Shown here: in pieces, positions 60,648 to 64,000 of the stretch | Layout of the letters: the number at the start of each line of letters is the position of its first letter | How positions within the stretch are numbered: the stretch's first letter is position 1 | From: Druceiella hillmani | Taxonomy: Eukaryota; Arthropoda; Insecta; Lepidoptera; Hepialidae | DNA: 64,000 nt | Direction: 5' to 3' | NCBI GenBank assembly: GCA_039881145.1 | Contig: JAYKKI010000060.1 | Location: 5,704,501 to 5,768,500 of the forward strand | Position numbers and translations under genes: made by a program | The notes under the pieces: model-generated | Told to the model about the DNA's origin: nothing | The model's database searches: none | What the model saw: only the letters and a program-made list of their open reading frames with translations

Positions 60648-61075
60648 TAGCGTGACCCGTGCGAAGTCTTCGCATTATTTATTCCATTATGAAGCTCAGA
60701 TGACAGATCATACAAATATTTTACTAAAATTGACATATAGAGGCGCAAGTATCAAAAGCATTGAGCTAAAGCGCCACTTTATTTATACGTGAGTGGATTT
60801 GAAATTAAACAAAAATTTTACCGACCGTCAATCATATTGACGTTGAGCCGTTAGATGGCAGCATTGCTGTTTTGTGTATATAATTTTAATAATTAATTAA
60901 TTTGCAAAAACAATAGCAATAATAATTTTTTTAGTTGTGGATGCCGGTAGAGCAAGCAATTATCTATAAAATGATATATAATTTATGTGGATTAGTTGTG
61001 AGGTTTTTCTAAAAAGGGAGTGTAACATCTTAAAACCTTAGCGTATTAATATATATGATGATGATGATGATGATT
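60648..61075 (+). mobile_element. Non-autonomous retroelement with (GAT)n tail, copy C
   Basis: The fullest copy of the family: it starts actagcgtgacccgtgcgaa and ends with five or more GAT units after tattaatatat. It lies about 20 bp from the hammerhead pair. Confidence 0.75.
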
Positions 61076-61179
61076 TATTAATACATTAATACTACTCTAC
61101 TATACATTATTATAGTATATTATTAGTTCTCAATAAATACACCAATTTATCTAAATTATCACTTGTAGTAACAAATAAA

Positions 61180-61870
61180 AATGAAATTTATTATATTTAA
61201 CCGTCTGCAACAGCTCATAGCACCGTTCAAAGCCGTTTAATATACAAAGCTAAGTTTTAAAATAAATATAGATCACCAAGAGCCAAAATAAATCATTAGA
61301 AAAAAAATAATAATTTGATCGATTAAACGATGTAACCGATCAAGCTATACACTTCCAAAATAAATTGTGTATCAAGTTGTACATTTTCTAAATACATAGT
61401 ATATTTAGTTATGTAGTTCCAAAATATATTATGAATCAAGTTATACATTTTCTAAATATATTATGTACTAAGTTGCGCAGTTCCAAAATGTATTGTGTAT
61501 CAAATAATAAAAATGGAAAATTGATTATATTTAACCATCTGCAACAGCTCGTAGCTTCGTTCAAAGCCGCTTAATATATAAAGCTAAGTTTTAAAATAAA
61601 TATAGATCACTAAGAGCAAGAATAAAGCATTAGAAAAAAAATAATAATTTGATCGATTAAACGATGTAAGCGATCGAGCTTATACACTTCCAAAATAAAT
61701 TGTGTATCAAGTTGTACATTTTCTAAATACATAGTATATCTACTTATGTAGTTCCAAAATATATTATGAATCAAGTTATACAATTCCTAAATATATTATG
61801 TACTAAGTTGCGCAGTTTCAAAATGTATTTTGTATTAAATTATGCAGTTCCAAAATATATTTTATGACAT
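61180..61870. repeat. Two ~330-bp tandem units with internal ~40-bp repeats
   Basis: atttaaccgtctgcaacagc and gatcgattaaacgatgtaa recur about 330 bp apart. The second half of each unit is built of agttccaaaatatattatga and caagttatacattttctaaa subrepeats. Confidence 0.9.
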
Positions 61871-61879
61871 GTGACATAG

Positions 61880-62520
61880 CCCTTGCCTTGTTTAAAAATT
61901 AATGATGTAAGTAAAATGACATGCATAATACTAATTTAAATGTTTTTCTTTTTTTTCCAATGCAGTTTTTAAAAATAAAGAAACAAAACAATAACTATTC
62001 TTTACTCAATAAATTTACCGAAAATAATTAATTAATTAGTCTGGAGAAATTATAAAGTGTAATGTTAATTTTTTTTTTAAAAACAGCTCCAAAGGGAATA
62101 ATGCTCTTTCGTGTAAATTTTCCTGAACCACTCAAGTGCCTCTGATCAAACTCTAGTTATTAATTTATTAAGAAACAAAATGTTAGCTATAAAACAAACT
62201 CCAACATAATTAAAATGTACTTACACAAATAAATATTAAATTCAGTGAAATTAAACGATAACTTTCAAGAAAAACTATTATGTAAAATAAACGTGCACGG
62301 AAATTCAGTGGTTGGAGAAAATTATCACGATACCCGCATACTGGCTAAAATGTGTGGGGTTTCCTTTAAATTCTTTGTTTCGAGTTTCCTTTGTTAAAAC
62401 TACTGTATTCGGATCTTTGCTGATAGAGGACATGAATTGTGGATAAATAAAGATTACAAGCGATTTTTCCAATGTTTTAGAAAATGTCAAGTTTCTTGAT
62501 ATGTCATTTGTTATAATAAG
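61880..62520. other. AT-rich spacer, no gene seen
   Basis: Nothing is recognised. Confidence 0.55.
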
Positions 62521-62529
62521 CTACAAAGT

Positions 62530-62785
62530 CTGGTGTCCGACCGAAGGTCAGTTTATCAGCTGAAGCCGAAGCCGATATCAATTTTTGGCTGTTACTTTAT
62601 ATTCGCCCGAGGCCGACGTCAATATTTTACTGTTAACATTATGTTCGGCCATAGCCGACGTCAATATTTTTCTGTTAACTTTATATTCGGCCGAAGCCGA
62701 CGTCAATATTTGCCTGTTAACTTTATAGTCGACCGAAACCGACGTCAATATTCGTCAGTTAACTTTATATTTCGGCCAAAATAAA
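62530..62785. repeat. 42-bp minisatellite, five to six copies
   Basis: ggccgaagccgacgtcaata and tttttctgttaactttatat repeat every 42 bp. The period is a multiple of three, so an 83-codon plus-strand frame of 14-residue repeats (SRRQYFSVNFIF) stays open; I treat it as an artefact. Related CpG-rich sequence (cggcgaagccgaacatacgg) recurs at about 63120. Confidence 0.95.
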
Positions 62786-63459
62786 ACCAGACTTACGTTA
62801 CCTATTGTAAATAGCAAATAAATTATTATTTTGTGGAGAATGAAAATGATTTCATAATTATTAATTTAGATTTAGTCAATTTAACTGATTTAAAATTAAT
62901 AATGTCAACAGCATAAAGGGTCTTTTCTTCGAACGATCTAGCTAAAAGCCAATTGTTTAACAAAACTTAGAAATAAAATTTACTTTGCAGTAAAATAATC
63001 ACTTTCAATCAAAACCATTTTAATTCTCATGCATGAAATTAATTATCTATCGCGTCGTAACAATTCGCTTTGCATAAATCACTCGGCTTTGGTTTTGGAT
63101 AAATTTTGGGTCTTTTTTCGGCGAAGCCGAACATACGGCCGGCGGTGCTTTTTGGGGCTGAAGGCAGTCGAAGTTGGAATTTCGATCGTAAACTAAAAAA
63201 ATCTTCAAAATTAGTTCCAATACAATAGATAAGTTACCTTAACCAATTATAAATGTCGTTCATACTAGGTTAGTTCGTCTAGGTCCATACTTTTTCTCAT
63301 CACTCCGTTTCTATTGAAGATGGCACATTGTTACGTAGTCTATAGCTATCTTCGGATATAGCCGATTACATCAGTGAAAGTAACATTAAAATAGGTTTCA
63401 CCGTTCACGTATATTATGACAAGTAAATATAAACGTTATTAAAAGCGTTTTATCTATAA

Positions 63460-63900
63460 AGGTACAAGCATCTCGTGGGCGCATCGCGGCTTTATCGGAG
63501 ATGCTAGCAATAATCATTTAAATGGGTACGTGTCGGAAGAGATGAATTTAGCGGAGAGCAGAAAAGATAATCATTTGTTTCGCTCTCGATAATTCTACTT
63601 ACACTTGTGTGAATATAAAAGAAAAGCTGACAGGAGAATTATTTGTATTTCGAATTATTCGTATTTTTATTGCAAAGTGATAACAACATCACATTCCCTA
63701 CCCACCGTGACAGTCACTTTATCTTAACCATTTCAGAAGGTTATTAGGTCCATGGTTTTATAAATCAAATAGTCAATCGGGTATCGACCACGCGCGATAA
63801 TCGTACCGATTATAATTTAAATTAAATATGAGTATTTGTGGTGCTGCTTATAGACTTCATTTAGATTAATGAACCCTGTCAGGTACGCTGCAGATTTTTT
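63460..63900. promoter_or_regulatory. Unique right-edge segment rich in GATA-type words
   Basis: Non-repetitive, with several (T/A)GATA(A/G)-type words (aaagataatcat, ctttatctta, gcgataatcg) and mixed composition (gcatctcgtgggcgcatcgc). It may be an enhancer or upstream region. No exon is seen. Confidence 0.2.
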
Positions 63901-64000
63901 TTGATTGCTTTAATTAAAATAGGTATGAGGGGGGTAAAAACTTTAATTACTTTTTTGAAAATTTGTTTCCAGAAATTTTGAATGTATAATTGACTATAAT

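Noticed and set aside
62533..62784. 83-codon ORF with Arg-Arg-Gln-Tyr repeats
   Set aside because: Created by a 42-bp minisatellite whose period is a multiple of three.

Overview
The window looks like nuclear DNA from an insect, most likely a moth or butterfly (Lepidoptera). It is AT-rich, has no prokaryotic gene organisation, and holds short exons with consensus splice sites in a sea of repeats. Several interspersed repeats are ones I recognise from lepidopteran introns: the 'cacgtcgcaacggagcaac' family, the 'gtgatcctataa...ttccttttgaggta' family, tRNA-derived SINEs, and RTE-like and CR1/Jockey-like relics. I cannot name the species.

Only one real protein-coding gene is clearly supported: two consecutive minus-strand exons (13845-13710 and 1702-1518) of the Skeletor gene. 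Together they encode one complete DM13 domain, and a 12-kb intron with matching phase separates them. The 3' part of the gene (second DM13 and DOMON-like parts in known family members) lies beyond the left edge. The 5' start lies somewhere to the right; a CpG-rich block near 29.7-30.0 kb is one weak candidate. Nearly all longer open frames are chance frames or tandem-repeat frames.

Layout. 1-1.5 kb: Skeletor intron with a coding-like remnant. 1.7-13.7 kb: Skeletor intron with a Helitron helicase relic, MITE/SINE-like elements and a ~200-bp satellite. 14-15.4 kb: lepidopteran repeats and an element carrying an apparently intact hammerhead ribozyme fold. 16.3-26.3 kb: successive minisatellite arrays with periods of about 117, 207, 132, 163, 259 and 95 bp, the last with nested higher-order structure. 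26.7-28.6 kb: a reverse-transcriptase relic, an array and an unidentified pseudogene. 29.6-30.0, 34.7-34.9 and 44.1-44.3 kb: CpG-rich, possibly promoter blocks. 31-34.5 kb: two more arrays. 36-39 kb: an inverted-repeat element, a non-LTR relic and a ~60-bp array. 41-50.3 kb: many short arrays, three decayed non-LTR retrotransposons, and an RTE copy sitting inside a ~120-bp array. 50.5-56 kb: palindromes, SINEs and a head-to-head hammerhead-element pair. 57-64 kb: arrays, a further hammerhead-element pair, an RTE-tail-like element and a unique right edge.

Adding up the spans, tandem arrays make up roughly a quarter of the window. The most notable findings are the hammerhead ribozyme-bearing repeat family, usually seen with Penelope-like elements, whose copies show core-inactivating changes and head-to-head pairing, and the nested evolution of the 95-bp satellite from a neighbouring repeat.
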